A stretch of DNA of 64,000 nt from Daphnia carinata (Eukaryota; Arthropoda; Branchiopoda; Diplostraca; Daphniidae). Both the position numbers and the translations under genes were made by a program. Where the stretch lies: assembly GCF_022539665.2 (NCBI RefSeq), contig NC_081335.1, positions 6,262,001 to 6,326,000 of the forward strand, given 5' to 3'. Shown one piece after another: positions 33,921-44,784 of this stretch. A model generated the notes under the pieces. The model had not been told where the DNA came from, ran no database searches, and saw nothing but the letters and a program-made list of their open reading frames with translations. Position 1 is the stretch's first letter, and each line of letters begins with the position of its first letter.

Positions 33921-34591
33921 TGTAACGAAGCCATGAGAAGAATACAACCTTTGAATTATATTGTTGTCTGTTTGTTGTTCCTATTAATATAATTATATGT
34001 TACGTCCATTGCCCTTCTTTTGAAAAGCTACGTCTTATAAATATCATACTTCAAGTGTTGATGCCCTTTCGTCGAAATCTATTTTTATATTACATTTGAC
34101 ATCCTGTTTATTGCTGATTGGATGTGCTAGATGCGTAGGACATCGCGCCATGCATTTCCATGAATACGAAATGCGTGTGCGACATTCCGCATCCGGAGTC
34201 ATCTAACGGAAATACTATGTTTCCCTCAATCTTGTGGAAGTATAAAAGAATGCCCTTTTTGGTACCAAAAGTTAGTTCGCTTCAGTTCTTCAGTTCCTCA
34301 GTTCTTCAGTTATCTTCGGTTCTAGTTCCAGTTCTAGTTCTCATCCTTAGTGCTACAAGTGTTATTCTAATTCTTCAAATCCAGCGAGTTCAATTTGTTC
34401 TTGTTGAATAATTATTGGGAGTGCTTCTCATCGCTTCTTGTGCGACCGACAAGTCCTGTTTTTTTCTCTACTCTTTTTCTTACAACGTTCGACATCTTAT
34501 TCTATTTTCGCCACAGCGGTGACGGTAAGACTAAACTCGCATAACTCCACTTTTATATTTCCGTTTCCCATTTATATCGTATAATTGTGTA
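33921..34591 (+). repeat. GyA 5' LTR, 3' end deleted
   Basis: Identical by eye to 57142-57812 over all 671 bp; the last 140 bp of the LTR are missing. A run of cagttcttcagttcctc units lies just after the TATA box, at the likely start of transcription. Confidence 0.9.
34241..34248 (+). promoter_or_regulatory. TATA box of the GyA LTR
   Basis: tataaaag, followed 40-50 bp later by tcagtt, an arthropod initiator-like motif. The same site is in the 3' LTR at 57462-57469. Confidence 0.6.
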
Positions 34592-35170
34592 AACTCTAAG
34601 CTTTCACGCACACCTGTGTCCGCTACTAAAAGTTCTATTGAACCAGTTGTACAAATTGACGAAGCTGTAGCCAGATCTATTAATTTCGATAAAACTTCCA
34701 CTTCAAATCTTGCTGAATCTGATACGTTTACGGGAAATAAAACTTCGAGAAGGGCAACTGAAGCTATTAGGAAATCTGCTTCTCCTGTTTTGAAGCCTAG
34801 TGCAATTTCACATAACCCCCAGTTAAGAAAGTTGAGATCGAACTCTGCCTATGAGTTGGTGACAGGAGTAGACCTTTCAAACGTTCGTAAACCTCGAGCT
34901 AAAAGTAACGCCAACACCTCGACTGTAAGGAACCCTCCTTCCGTACTAGCCCAACTAGTATCCCATCTCTCAGCCAAGAAAACCGTTTCCACAAACACTT
35001 CCCAAACAAACGCTTTTTTGAACACCGTCTCGGGTCTTTTAAAAAAAAAAGAAGACAACCAATGGAAGACCAGCTCAACGTCAACCTCCAGCATCTGTTC
35101 CAAGAGATCAAGAAGAAAGGGGACACCTTCTTCCAGCTACCGAACAGCCAGCTACCGTTTCTACTGCTAG
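34592..35170 (+). pseudogene. GyA N-terminal (pre-gag) ORF, 5'-truncated
   Basis: An open frame of about 190 codons without its own ATG, because the deletion at 34591 removed it. It begins SKLSRTP-like, then PVVQIDEAVARSINFD, and is rich in Ser/Thr/Lys. The counterpart in GyB starts at ATG 55135 and shares KLSRTP, PVVQI and the QLxKLRSNxAYE block. Its last 109 nt overlap the next ORF in a different frame. Function unknown; by position it may be a leader or matrix-like part. Confidence 0.5.
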
Positions 35171-36045
35171 CCATCAAGAGCCTCAAGGAGAGGGAGAAGG
35201 ACTTCCAATCGAACGACCCGAAAATCTGGGATCACCTTGTCGCGTTGATGCGTGACATCCAGAGGAATTACGACGCCGAAAAGCTAACACTGACGGATTG
35301 GAAACAACCGAGGACGCTTCTGAAGTACCTGACATCCGTTCTGGAAGTGAAAGCCAGTGGACCGATCACGAATAAGACAAAGAAGCAGACAGAGGAAATT
35401 GTGACGGAGCTCAAGGAAATTTTCACGCGACACGCGAGACAGGTTCTGACTTGTCTACACGGACAAATTTACAACATAATAGACCTGCAACGGGACGTCA
35501 CCGACAGAGACGAGGACGGGAGATACGTGGAAATAATCACCATAGTGAGCGACACATCAATTCATCTGGAGGAGATCTTGCTGGAGTCCCAACGAACGTT
35601 CCTGAAGGAAGTAGCCAACCTAGCGTCATACCTAAATAAACTACAACTCATCAACAATTTGGAGGTGCTACAGCCGGAAATCATATTCCTTTTGGACAAA
35701 CTGAACAATTTTCTGGAAGCCAACAACCCATTCTTCGCACAGCAGGCGAGCGACATCAAGCCAATAATCACGCAAACGGAAAAAAAATTGAGACAATCGC
35801 TGACATTCATACAAACGAGACCAATACAGCAGCAAAACACGCCAATCCAACAAACATCGCCGCTGTCGGGCAGCATTCCGAAGAGGAAACGGTCGCGCAG
35901 AAGAAACTATCGTTTCAATCAGTCACAAACTCTATACTGTCCTCGAGCCCGCCTACTCAGCCGATCGGATATAACACAAGAGGATCTAAGGCAATTACGA
36001 ACGACACTTCAGAACACCCTCAGAATCCACAGGGAGGAACTTTGA
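35062..36045 (+). CDS. GyA pre-gag ORF (ORF0), novel helical protein
   Basis: 327 residues, ATG at 35062, no stops even though the surrounding genes are broken. Helical and charged; opens MEDQLNVNLQHLFQEI and has LPNSQLPFLLLAIKSLKE, DPKIWDHLVALM and a basic C-terminal segment (PKRKRSRRR). GyB has a homologue of 338 residues at 54639-53623. In both elements the stop lies 23 nt before the gag ATG. I recognise no domain. It could be a matrix-like or regulatory protein specific to this lineage, and the basic tract resembles a nuclear-localisation or RNA-binding patch. Confidence 0.65.
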   Translation: MEDQLNVNLQHLFQEIKKKGDTFFQLPNSQLPFLLLAIKSLKEREKDFQSNDPKIWDHLVALMRDIQRNYDAEKLTLTDWKQPRTLLKYLTSVLEVKASGPITNKTKKQTEEIVTELKEIFTRHARQVLTCLHGQIYNIIDLQRDVTDRDEDGRYVEIITIVSDTSIHLEEILLESQRTFLKEVANLASYLNKLQLINNLEVLQPEIIFLLDKLNNFLEANNPFFAQQASDIKPIITQTEKKLRQSLTFIQTRPIQQQNTPIQQTSPLSGSIPKRKRSRRRNYRFNQSQTLYCPRARLLSRSDITQEDLRQLRTTLQNTLRIHREEL

Positions 36046-36068
36046 AATTTTTATGATTTAATCCAAAC

Positions 36069-36563
36069 ATGGCGGAATCTTGCTCTCCATCAAGAGCGGC
36101 CACGGTCGATGATTTGAACGATTTCCAAAATAATCAGCACACCTTTTCCCGTTTACAACTACTTCCTTCTTTTTCTGGTAATCCCCTTGTGCGCTTTGAC
36201 TCCTGGTTGGAATCTTTTGAAAGTATAGCAGATGGCTCAGGTTGGTCTGAGGGGAAAATTATTCAGATGTTAAGGGCAAAATTGGTTGATAAAGCTTTCT
36301 CGATTACTCAGGCAACTTTGAAGGTTCGTCCTCACAACTATGCTCTGATTAAAGAATCTCTTCTTGATCATTTTCATGGTGACGAAAATGCGGACTTTTA
36401 TCAAAAGAAGTTTAATAAAGCTAAGCGTAAGCCAGGGGAAAAGATTATAGAATATGCACATCGTTAGGGAAATTGGGCATAAATCAAATAACTGTCCCAG
36501 GGCAAAGAACTCGGATAGGCCTAACATTCCAGGTCCCCCTCCGAGTCAGGGAAACCGATAGGT
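36069..36563 (+). pseudogene. GyA gag, internally deleted
   Basis: Starts at ATG 36069 (MAESCSPSRAATVDDLNDFQ) and runs through a retrotransposon capsid-like region (FDSWLESFESIADG, ...LLDHFHGDENADFYQKKFNK) to EYAHR, where a deletion of about 250 codons and a frame change jump to the last CCHC remnant (EIGHKSNNCP). The intact arrangement is visible in GyB. Ends with the gag stop just after the frameshift heptamer. Confidence 0.75.
36549..36555 (+). promoter_or_regulatory. -1 ribosomal frameshift heptamer at the GyA gag/pol junction
   Basis: GGGAAAC aligned to the gag frame as G GGA AAC, a canonical X XXY YYZ site, followed one codon later by the gag TAG. The pol frame is -1 to gag and open across it. 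Identically placed in GyB. Confidence 0.7.
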
Positions 36564-39500
36564 ATCAACTGTAACTTCGGGTCAGTTGATAGGGAGCCTC
36601 CGTTTAAACCCCGACAAGTCGCAAAATTAACAACCATAACGAATGAGTCGACACCGAGAATTCCACTGAAAATTCATCAGATCCCATTTCAAGCATTATT
36701 CGATACAGGCGCGTCTAAGAGTATTATTCATGAGATATTATTTAGGAAATTACCCCAAAGAGGTCAAGTGATCTGCAGTCAACTTGATTTTGATTTATAC
36801 GATGTAGGGGAGAAAAAATTACACACGCTGGGAAGAGTTACTTTACCCGTACGATACGGAGAGTCTGTTTTGGAACAGGAGTTTATTGTTACAAATGGTG
36901 TTTCTGAGGACTTTATCCTTGGATGGGACGCAATCCAGAAACATAGATTTCGGCTTGATGGAGAAGCCAAGAGCATTTATTAAGCAAGAGATAAGCAGGG
37001 ATCAGCTATTTCTAGCATTCCGGACATGGCAAATTTCTTTAAATAAAGTTGAGGACAGGCCTAACGTAGTAAAAGAGCCTATTGTAATTCCGGAGGTCGG
37101 CCCCGAATTTCAATCACAGCTCGCTAAATTATTAAATGACTTTCACGACTTGTTCGCTGCAAAAGATTCAGAATTACGCAACACAGACCTTATAAAACAT
37201 ACAATTGATACACAGGGACGGGGCCCTATTCGACAACGTCCTTACAGGGTTACAAATAATCAAAGAAAATTATTGGAGGATAAGGTACAAGAAATGCTTG
37301 ATGCGGATGTAATTCAGTATTCGCATTCGCCATGGGCTTCACCTGTGGTTTTAGTTGAGAAAAAAAGCAGAGAAATCAGGTTTTGCGTCGATTATCGAAA
37401 ATTAAATAGTATCACAAAGAAAGATTCGTTTCCTATGCCAAGGATAGATGAAACATTGGATAAATTGTATGGGAAGAAATTTTTCACTATTCTCGATTTA
37501 GCTGCTGGATATTGGCAAATTCAGGTAGATGAGCCAGCCATAGAAAAAACAGCATTTGTCGTAGACAATAATCTTTACGAATTTAAGCGTATGGCATTTG
37601 GCTTGTGCAATGCACCTGCCACATTTCAAAGACTAATGAATTATGTACTGAAAGACGTTTTGGGAAGTAAGGCATTAGTTTATTTTGATGATGTGATAAT
37701 CTTTTCTGATAATTTTGAAGACCATTTGAGGGATATTAGTGAAGTTTTTCTACTGTTACAGGATGCAAATTTAAAATTAAAACTTAAAAAATGCCAGTTT
37801 ATTAAACGATCGGTAAATTATTTAGGCCATGTTATTTCGACTGAAGGGATTAAGCCAGATCCACGGAAAATCGATAAAATAGTGAATTATAAAACACCTT
37901 CTTCTGTAGACGAAGTGAGATCATTTTTGGGATTAGCCGGATATTATAGGAGAGTTATTCAAAATTTTGGATCAATTGCTAAGCCATTGACCAGATTAAC
38001 TCATAAATATCTTAGCAGAAAACCTTTTGTTTGGGGTACTGAGGAGCAAGCTGCCTTTGAAAAATTGCGAACTTCTCTAGTTACGCCCTAGTATTAGTTT
38101 ACCCCAATTTCAATGAAAAATTTTTACTTTTCACGGACGCATGCGATTATGGAATAGCAGCGGTACTTTCGCAGATACAAAATGGCCACGAACATCCGAT
38201 AGCCTATTCTAGTAGACAATTAACGAAAGCTGAGATGAAATATGGCACTACAGAAAAAGAAGCTTTAGCAGTGATTGATGCGATTAAACATTTTAGACAT
38301 TATCTTTTGGATAAGCCATTTGCAACTATTAGTGATCATCGTCCATTACAGTGGCTTAAGGATCAAAAAGATAATAATGGGAGATTAGGACGATGGGCTA
38401 TATTATTAGCTGTGACCAATTATGAATTAAAGTATAGACCTGGTCGTATCCACCAAAATGCTGACTGTTTGTCACGTCTAAAGGTGGCTAGTATCCAAAC
38501 TGGGAAAAATATTAAGTTTATTTGTGAAAAACAATTAGAAGATGAACTTTGTATAGCTATTAGAAATTATTTAGAGAAAGGAGAGTTGGGTGAAGTTTTT
38601 CAACAATCTAGGCCAGATTGGGTAAAAGAAATTGAATATTTTGAAATTATTGAAGGTACTCTTTATCGGCATGCGTTACCTTTTTCAAATAGCAAGCGCA
38701 GCGAAGTAAATTATCAATTGGTGTTACCTGTATCGCTTCGCCATCTAGTGCTCAAAGAATTACATGATGCACCGATGGACATTTAGCATTTTACAAAACT
38801 TATTTAAAAGTTAAAAATCATTATTATTGGCCTAACATGAGGAGCGATATTAAAGAATATTGCCAAGCCTGCGAAACATGTATAGCTAACACTTCCTCCA
38901 CATATAGGGCACTTTTGCAACCTTATGAAGTTGCCAAAGCGCCTTTCCAAGTAATTGGAATGGACTTTTTAGGCCCTATTACTCAAATTTCGCCTAACGG
39001 AAATAGTTATATTTTAGTTATTACTGATTATTTTAGTCGATGAGTAGAAGCTGTCGCTTTAAAAGATCAAACTGCGTTAACAACAGCTGACTGTATATAT
39101 AAGATTATTATCGTACGTCATGGGATGCCAAAAGCCATTCTATCTGATCGTGGAACAAATTTCACGTCAAAATTATTTCGATATTTTTGTAAGAAATTAA
39201 AGATTGATCAACGATTAACTACTGCGTATAATCCAGCTAGTAATGGGGCGACAGAGAGATTTAATAGAACGTTGATAACAATGCTAAGAAAAGAATTGAA
39301 GGATGAAGCGCATTCCAATTGGGAGGATATGTTAGACGACGTATTATTTGCTTATCGTAGCTCAGGGCACGCCTCAACACTTGACACCCCTTATTATTTA
39401 CTCCACGGTAGGGATCCGAATATTCCAATAAATGAATTTCTTGTTGCGTCTCCAAAAACATTTAAATCTTTTTCGGATGATGTAGGTAATTTAGCGAAAC

Positions 39501-40123
39501 GTTTGCGTTATAGTTTCCAAAGGGTTAGAGAAGAAAGCGAAAAAGCTAGGGAGCGTCAGAGGGAACAATATAACAAACGCGCCAAAGAAAGACGATGTGC
39601 GGTAGGCGATAGAGTGTTATTGGATATTCGCGTAGTTAAAGATGGGGATAGCAGGAAATTCACTTCTAAATATAAAGTACCATATAGGATAGTGAAAGCA
39701 TATTCTAATAATACTGTAGATATAGCGGATAACTCTTATATCTGTCAACGTACTCACGTTAACAGATTAAAACCTTTGTACGAAACAATGCTTTGGAAGA
39801 CCGAGGATAGGCTTATAGATGAATTTAATGATTTGTTTGATGTCCAACAAATTGTAAACCCTTCTGTTGTAAACAACACACTTCTGGACGAAGATATGAA
39901 AATACACACCGGAAATGGATTTGAAAACCAGCAATCTCAAACAGCGGGAAATAATCCAAATTCTATGGAATTACCAATGAAGACGGATTTCATTCATCTG
40001 AATCCACAAGATTCTGGAACTTCCCAAGAAAATTAAAAAAAAGACGATCCCCAAACAGACTCGAACACCGGACGTCCACAAAGAAATCGCAGGAAGCCTA
40101 TTCGATACATCGCTGGATTTTAA
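36556..40123 (+). pseudogene. GyA pol (protease, RT, RNase H, integrase), broken
   Basis: Readable domains in order: aspartic protease (FDTGASKSIIHE), reverse transcriptase (FCVDYRKLNSITKKDSFPMP; YFDDVIIFSD catalytic box), RNase H (TEKEALAVIDAIKHFRHYLL; SDHRPLQW), integrase (HDAP... CQACETC zinc-binding part; GMDFLGP, SDRGTNF, NGATERFNRTL) and a chromodomain-free C-terminus with KYKVPYRI where GyB has the usual GPY. Damage relative to GyB: TAA at 36981, a deletion of about 110 codons before 37030, frameshifts near 38091, 38775 and 40030, and TGA at 39041. Not functional. Confidence 0.9.
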
Positions 40124-41017
40124 TTTGCAACTTTTCATCTCTGATTTAATGGTGGAAAAAAGGACTATATAAGTCCTCTTGTGTATGAGTTTTATGATTA
40201 TTCCCTCTTCTATTCATGTTTGTATTTTCGTCCAACTTATATGGCATGGCATCTCTTATACTCGCTCGTCCGAGATTCAATATACTTATCGCTTAGTTTT
40301 CCGAATCTCGTGTAATTTTTTTTTCCTCCTCATTATTAGTTACTATTTCCTTGTGATGATAGAAGAGTTTCTTCTCTTCTATCATACGCGGGTAATGAGG
40401 ACTTTAAAAAATATATAGATATAAAATAAAATAAAATAAAATAATAAGAGTAAAATGAAATTGGAATTCGAATATCGCCAGTTGAAGAGTAGTATTACAC
40501 TACTGTGATGGCACCTGGTTAAGACTACGGATACAAGAGATGTGAAGTCATAGACACGTATGTGTATGCAAATATATATGATAAATTGTCTCGTTTAAAT
40601 AAGTTCAAGTTATGTTACCCGTTATTTCTACTTGTATATCTGTTTCGCTATATATATATATATATAACCCCTCTGTACTGTACGTAGTGTATTTCGTGGA
40701 ATTTGTAATCCGTTCTTTCGCTGTTGCCCTCTACGGTTACATTTCGCTTGCGTCGCGCTTACGAGGGTCCCGTGAACAGGAAGAAGAAAATTTTTGCTCG
40801 CAACATCGAGAAGAAATCCATTAGGAAAGAGACTATACGTGTCATTATGAACGAAGAGATGGAACTCATTCGCAATTCCGGGAAGCTATTTCACGAAAGC
40901 TGACGACAACAATATCTTATGATATATTCGACGCTGTTGGATGGACAGGAATCAATCCTTCATCGCAACTTGTAACCTCGGTTCTGTCAAAAAAGGTTTT
41001 TTTTTCTTTCTTGAAAA
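40124..41017 (+). other. GyA pol/accessory spacer
   Basis: Non-coding by eye; includes an ataaaataaaataaaataaaa run at 40419-40445 and a (ta)n tract at 40652-40668. May contain splicing signals for downstream mRNAs. Confidence 0.4.
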
Positions 41018-41509
41018 ATGCCCAAGGATAACAACGAAAGTCATAGGCTGTCACCCTACACTACTCGTCGGCATAGTTCCGACAGTACCTGGCGGCTAAG
41101 GCCAATTGATTTCGGTGAGCCGGAAGCGGGGCCATCTAGCCGCATTACCCCTCCATCTATTCCATCCCGAGGTCGAACCAACCCGCCCTCAACACCAGCG
41201 CACCCCAACCCGCTCCGACTAAGGCCTCTCTCTGAACTCTTTGCTGTTTCCCCTACCCGGCCTACCCGACGCGACCTCAACCTGCGCGAAATGAATCTTC
41301 GGACTGGAATTTTGAAGCTAGAGCTACACAAAGCTCTAAACGAGGAAACTTGGCAAAGGTCTGTGGAAAAACTTCAAAAGATCCTAGAGCTCGACCCACA
41401 GAACCGCATGCCTCCACCCCAAAATTGGGCGCTATCCCAATGGTGGATACAATCGTCTGCCATACCTGCGGACGGCCCGGAAGGCGCCCCAATAGTCCGA
41501 TGGTCATAA
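41018..41509 (+). CDS. GyA accessory ORF, member of a novel ILxLDP/PP/W family
   Basis: 163 residues from ATG 41018, intact. The N-terminal 90 residues are disordered-looking (Pro/Arg/Ser-rich; TPPSIPSRGRTNPPSTPAHP). The C-terminal part is helical and carries the shared motif WQRSVEKLQKILELDP, then R, PPP and spaced W residues (NWALSQWW). Two GyB ORFs (46710-46282, 48241-47819) carry the same motif at the same relative place. Located between pol and env, where retroviruses keep accessory or regulatory genes. No known family comes to mind; function open. Its frame survives although gag, pol and env of this copy do not. Confidence 0.65.
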   Translation: MPKDNNESHRLSPYTTRRHSSDSTWRLRPIDFGEPEAGPSSRITPPSIPSRGRTNPPSTPAHPNPLRLRPLSELFAVSPTRPTRRDLNLREMNLRTGILKLELHKALNEETWQRSVEKLQKILELDPQNRMPPPQNWALSQWWIQSSAIPADGPEGAPIVRWS

Positions 41510-42218
41510 CCCTCGATGATTAACCTTTCATTGTATTGTTTTCTTTATGCTATTATTTTCTCCACATTTATTTCTTTTATAATTGTACCTTGTACAGTAC
41601 CCACCAAACGATTAGGTACACCCCTCTTTTTTCCATGTATTCTTATGGCGCTACGTGTCTCGGGAAAACTTAAATATCTTTTTAACAGTTAGAGCTAGAT
41701 TTTTTTTTCTTTTTTCCTCTATGAGGAGAAATAACACTACAAGTCTTACACACACGAAAAAAATATAGGAGTTACACTTAGGGCGGTAAAGTATCGTTCA
41801 CTTCATTAGGTACACTCAACTAACCCCCATAAACGCCATGTTAAAACCGGCGTTTTCTACAATCGAAATAAAATACTTCGGAACAAGTTAAAATTAAGTT
41901 TTTTTTTCAAACGACGCGCCGTTTATTACTCTACTTGAAGAAATTTTTTTTTTAATTATACCAACTGAAAAAAATACTTCCCTATATCCCAAAGTTGGGG
42001 TACTCAGAGTATTTTTTAACAAAATCATGATTTGTGCCGGCGTCACTAGGGAAATTTTTCACTTTTACCTTCTTTCTTTCCTATCTATTATTCTATCTTA
42101 TATATATATATATATAAATATAGAAAAAACCCCAATGTCGACGTAGAATATTTTGGCCACTGCTTTATAAAATTTTTCTTATGTACTATTTTTTTTTATA
42201 TTTCTGTCGTATGTAGAA
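41510..42218 (+). other. GyA accessory/env spacer
   Basis: AT-rich, with (ta)n near 42101-42117 and a tgtcgtatgtag acceptor-like site at 42205-42216, directly before the env ATG. The same acceptor position is seen in GyB (tatttag before ATG 44784). Confidence 0.45.
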
Positions 42219-42235
42219 ATGTCGCCATTACCAAT
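42219..42235 (+). pseudogene. first codons of GyA env, before the GyB insertion
   Basis: ATG 42219 in the same context as the GyB env start (tag-aaATGtc). Only the beginning of the signal peptide remains before GyB starts at 42236; the rest of the gene resumes at 56017. Confidence 0.7.
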
Positions 42236-43071
42236 TGTAAAGCATCTTCCTTGTGGGAAGACTGACTTTACGGTATTTAAGACAAAAGGAAATAATAACG
42301 AGCTCGGAGGCGTATTTCCCACAATGATGGATTTATTGTTCTACGTTAAGCATACTACAAGAAGCAAGACATAAGAGGAATTCAGATACAGTAGGGAAAA
42401 TAAAGAGAGGGAAAGAAAGGGACAATTGTAACCAAGTCTTACCGTGATAACACGAGTAGGTAGCGGAAAGGAATCGACACGGAAGCGAACGAGATAACCT
42501 CACGCTCACGAAGTCAACTCACAATCAAAATGAATTGAACAAGTGTTTAAAGAAAGGACAAAGGCACTGTCCCAGAGTAATTAAGTTGAACAGATGCAAA
42601 TTAAGGCAAGTTAAGCAAATAAGATTTCCACTAGAGTACAATTTACTGCGCAATACTACTAATCAAGATAAGAGCAACACGAATGAATTCAAGCGACTAC
42701 TTTGCTCAGACGCGGGTCCTTGTCTGATCTTTCCCATATTTTGTGTTCACGATTACACTTCGCATATTGGCAAATTGGTGAGTTGCTGTGCGAGTATTTG
42801 CGACCAATCAAAGATGTTTAAAATGGCGTGATAATGATGCGATGATGGGCACCAATCAAAGATGTTTTATAAGTGGCGTGATGCTGATGACACATGGATG
42901 CGTCAGCTAGCTAGCAGGTGTTCATCTAGGTCACCCGTGTTGCGTATATATGGTGTTGCAATTGACATGTTTATACTAATTACTTATTAAAGATGTTGCA
43001 GAAGAGAATATAGGTATAAGATATAAGTGGAAGCATGAGAATATAAGAAGGCGTATATTGGCTTCGTTACA
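42236..43071 (-). repeat. GyB 3' LTR
   Basis: 836 bp, tg...ca bounded. About 99% identical to the 5' LTR by eye, lacking the 11-bp aatactaattt segment found there. Confidence 0.9.
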
Positions 43072-43090
43072 TCGCTCCCGGCGGCGTGAG
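43072..43090 (-). promoter_or_regulatory. GyB polypurine tract region
   Basis: Directly upstream of the 3' LTR the element strand reads CCGCCGGGAGCGA. GyA has ACCGCCGGGAGTGA at the same place (57128-57141), so the motif is conserved, although only GGGAG(C/T)GA is purine-rich. Confidence 0.55.
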
Positions 43091-43104
43091 ATTACGTCCC
43101 GTAA

Positions 43105-44784
43105 TCAAACTGCATGCATGGGGATGGATTCGGAAGCTGGTTGCCGTGATTTGTAGGTGGGACGGCAGCATACGACCCAAATGACGGTGAAAAGGCCGCA
43201 ACTATAGCAAATGCGTAAGAAAAGAAGCACTAAAAGGAATAATATGCCGATGAAGAAATATGTCTTGATGGTCTCCCACCAAGATGTATAGCTTCCGATA
43301 CTAGAAGCTGTTACAAAAATGTTCGTCGCACTAGGTCTTTGACGTAAGGTATATTCCGCTGGCGGGTGTTCGTTGATCGCGGCAGCTATATCGGCCATGA
43401 TATTCATGTGATTAAGCATGTTATCGGTATACGCTGGATTACTTCGATGGACGTAGTCGAAAAACTCGACGTTTTCGTAGCGAAAAGAGTGTGCGAGCGT
43501 CTGCTCAGGCAGCACAATTGTGGCTTCAATCAGCTGCCAGATGTTGTTGCGGAAAGCATAAGGTTTATCGTTAAAGTTTACAAATCCATTTGTCCAATAG
43601 CAAGGGGAATATTTTACAAGTTCCCAGCCATCGAGGTTAATTGTATAATTTTGAAATTTTGGTTGCGGTCCGCAAGAAGTTAAAACAGTCTCAAATGTGA
43701 CATTTAAGGCTTTACACTGGATCAGTACAGCCGTTTTACCGAAAGCTTGTAATTTTGTGCACTTGAGTAATTGTAGTTGTGAGGCTGCTAACCATCCATT
43801 ATATTGAGCGGTTGTAACGGCTCTCTCATGTTTGGCTTTGCGACCATCGCACTGTAATAATTGAATTTGGCTTGCCAATTCGTTTTCATGATCGGTCAGT
43901 TGATCTCGAATATATTGAATATTCGCCGGTATGTTTAAATCTTCAGCGCTAGATGGCGCCGGAGGCTCCGATGTTGTTGTTGAATTTTTCATGATGGCCG
44001 CAGTTGTGACAAAGAGTTGTGATTGGCCAAGAATCTCAAAGGAAGAAGTCTTATTGGAGCAATTTTTCTGCACTGAAAAACAACGCGATGACGGCAACAA
44101 ATGAAAGTCTAGTTGATTTCGGTCGTCTTGAAGTCGGAAAATTTGTTTTTCCCCAGGTAATTGTATCAACTTGCCGATACCTTCTTCGACGAGCCGGGTA
44201 ATTGCTTTAGTTTTCTGTGTGTAGGTTTTGTCCCAAATCAGAGTTAAATGATTATGTGACAAATTTCCTGATGCAGCAGAAGCAGTTCCGATAGGTGTTG
44301 AAAAATCACAGTACGGAACGCGGTTGAGAACACAGTTTAATATTTCGGAATCGATTGTTTGCAACCAATATCCAGAAATATCGGGTTCATCGTCGAACAA
44401 AAATTTTCCATCCGAAAAAGTCATTCGTTGATTGTCGCACCTTTTATTGTTAATCATTTCGTTGCACTCGGTAGGCGTTGTATCGATGGAAATTTTATCT
44501 GGCACGATCACTGTTTGTCCGAAAAAATTCATTGTAATACGTCTTATATTTTTCCAGCGCGCACAAATATATCCAGGAAACTTGATCGCAGCTCGTTCTT
44601 CACTATATACGGCATATTTTACACTGATGGCACGATTTTTGGTAGATTTCGGCTGACAATCCGCGTCGGAGAATTGAATAATTCCCATTTTCGACGGCTC
44701 CGAACAATCGCACACGGTTGTTTCAAATGCTCGCGAGTGTAATCCGTGAAGGCTCAATAGCAGCAGAAATGGAAATAGAGACAT
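43105..44784 (-). CDS. GyB env-like membrane glycoprotein
   Basis: 559 residues from ATG 44784. This start is preferred over upstream in-frame ATGs because it gives a clean signal peptide (MSLFPFLLLLSLHGLHSRA), lies just after a tatttag acceptor-like site, and is the conserved start in GyA. The ectodomain is Cys-rich (CDCSEP, GYICARWKNI, TPTECNEMINNKRC, SCGPQP) with several N-x-S/T sites. Near the C-terminus is a single transmembrane helix (FFIGILFLLVLLFLRI) and a short tail. That is the layout of a virus-type envelope protein. I cannot say from which virus family it was captured. Intact, so the element may be able to form envelope protein. Probably expressed from a spliced mRNA. Confidence 0.75.
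   Translation of the reverse strand: MSLFPFLLLLSLHGLHSRAFETTVCDCSEPSKMGIIQFSDADCQPKSTKNRAISVKYAVYSEERAAIKFPGYICARWKNIRRITMNFFGQTVIVPDKISIDTTPTECNEMINNKRCDNQRMTFSDGKFLFDDEPDISGYWLQTIDSEILNCVLNRVPYCDFSTPIGTASAASGNLSHNHLTLIWDKTYTQKTKAITRLVEEGIGKLIQLPGEKQIFRLQDDRNQLDFHLLPSSRCFSVQKNCSNKTSSFEILGQSQLFVTTAAIMKNSTTTSEPPAPSSAEDLNIPANIQYIRDQLTDHENELASQIQLLQCDGRKAKHERAVTTAQYNGWLAASQLQLLKCTKLQAFGKTAVLIQCKALNVTFETVLTSCGPQPKFQNYTINLDGWELVKYSPCYWTNGFVNFNDKPYAFRNNIWQLIEATIVLPEQTLAHSFRYENVEFFDYVHRSNPAYTDNMLNHMNIMADIAAAINEHPPAEYTLRQRPSATNIFVTASSIGSYTSWWETIKTYFFIGILFLLVLLFLRICYSCGLFTVIWVVCCRPTYKSRQPASESIPMHAV

Noticed and set aside
34160-34411. 83-codon ORF, repeated at 57381-57632
   Set aside because: It lies in the GyA LTR across the TATA box and initiator; identity of the two copies simply reflects LTR identity.
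42232-42235. Perfect target duplication for GyB
   Set aside because: The flanks are caat and catt; one mismatch, so only a probable duplication is claimed.
43366-44742. Plus-strand ORFs opposite GyB env
   Set aside because: Shadows of the intact env frame, without conservation in GyA.
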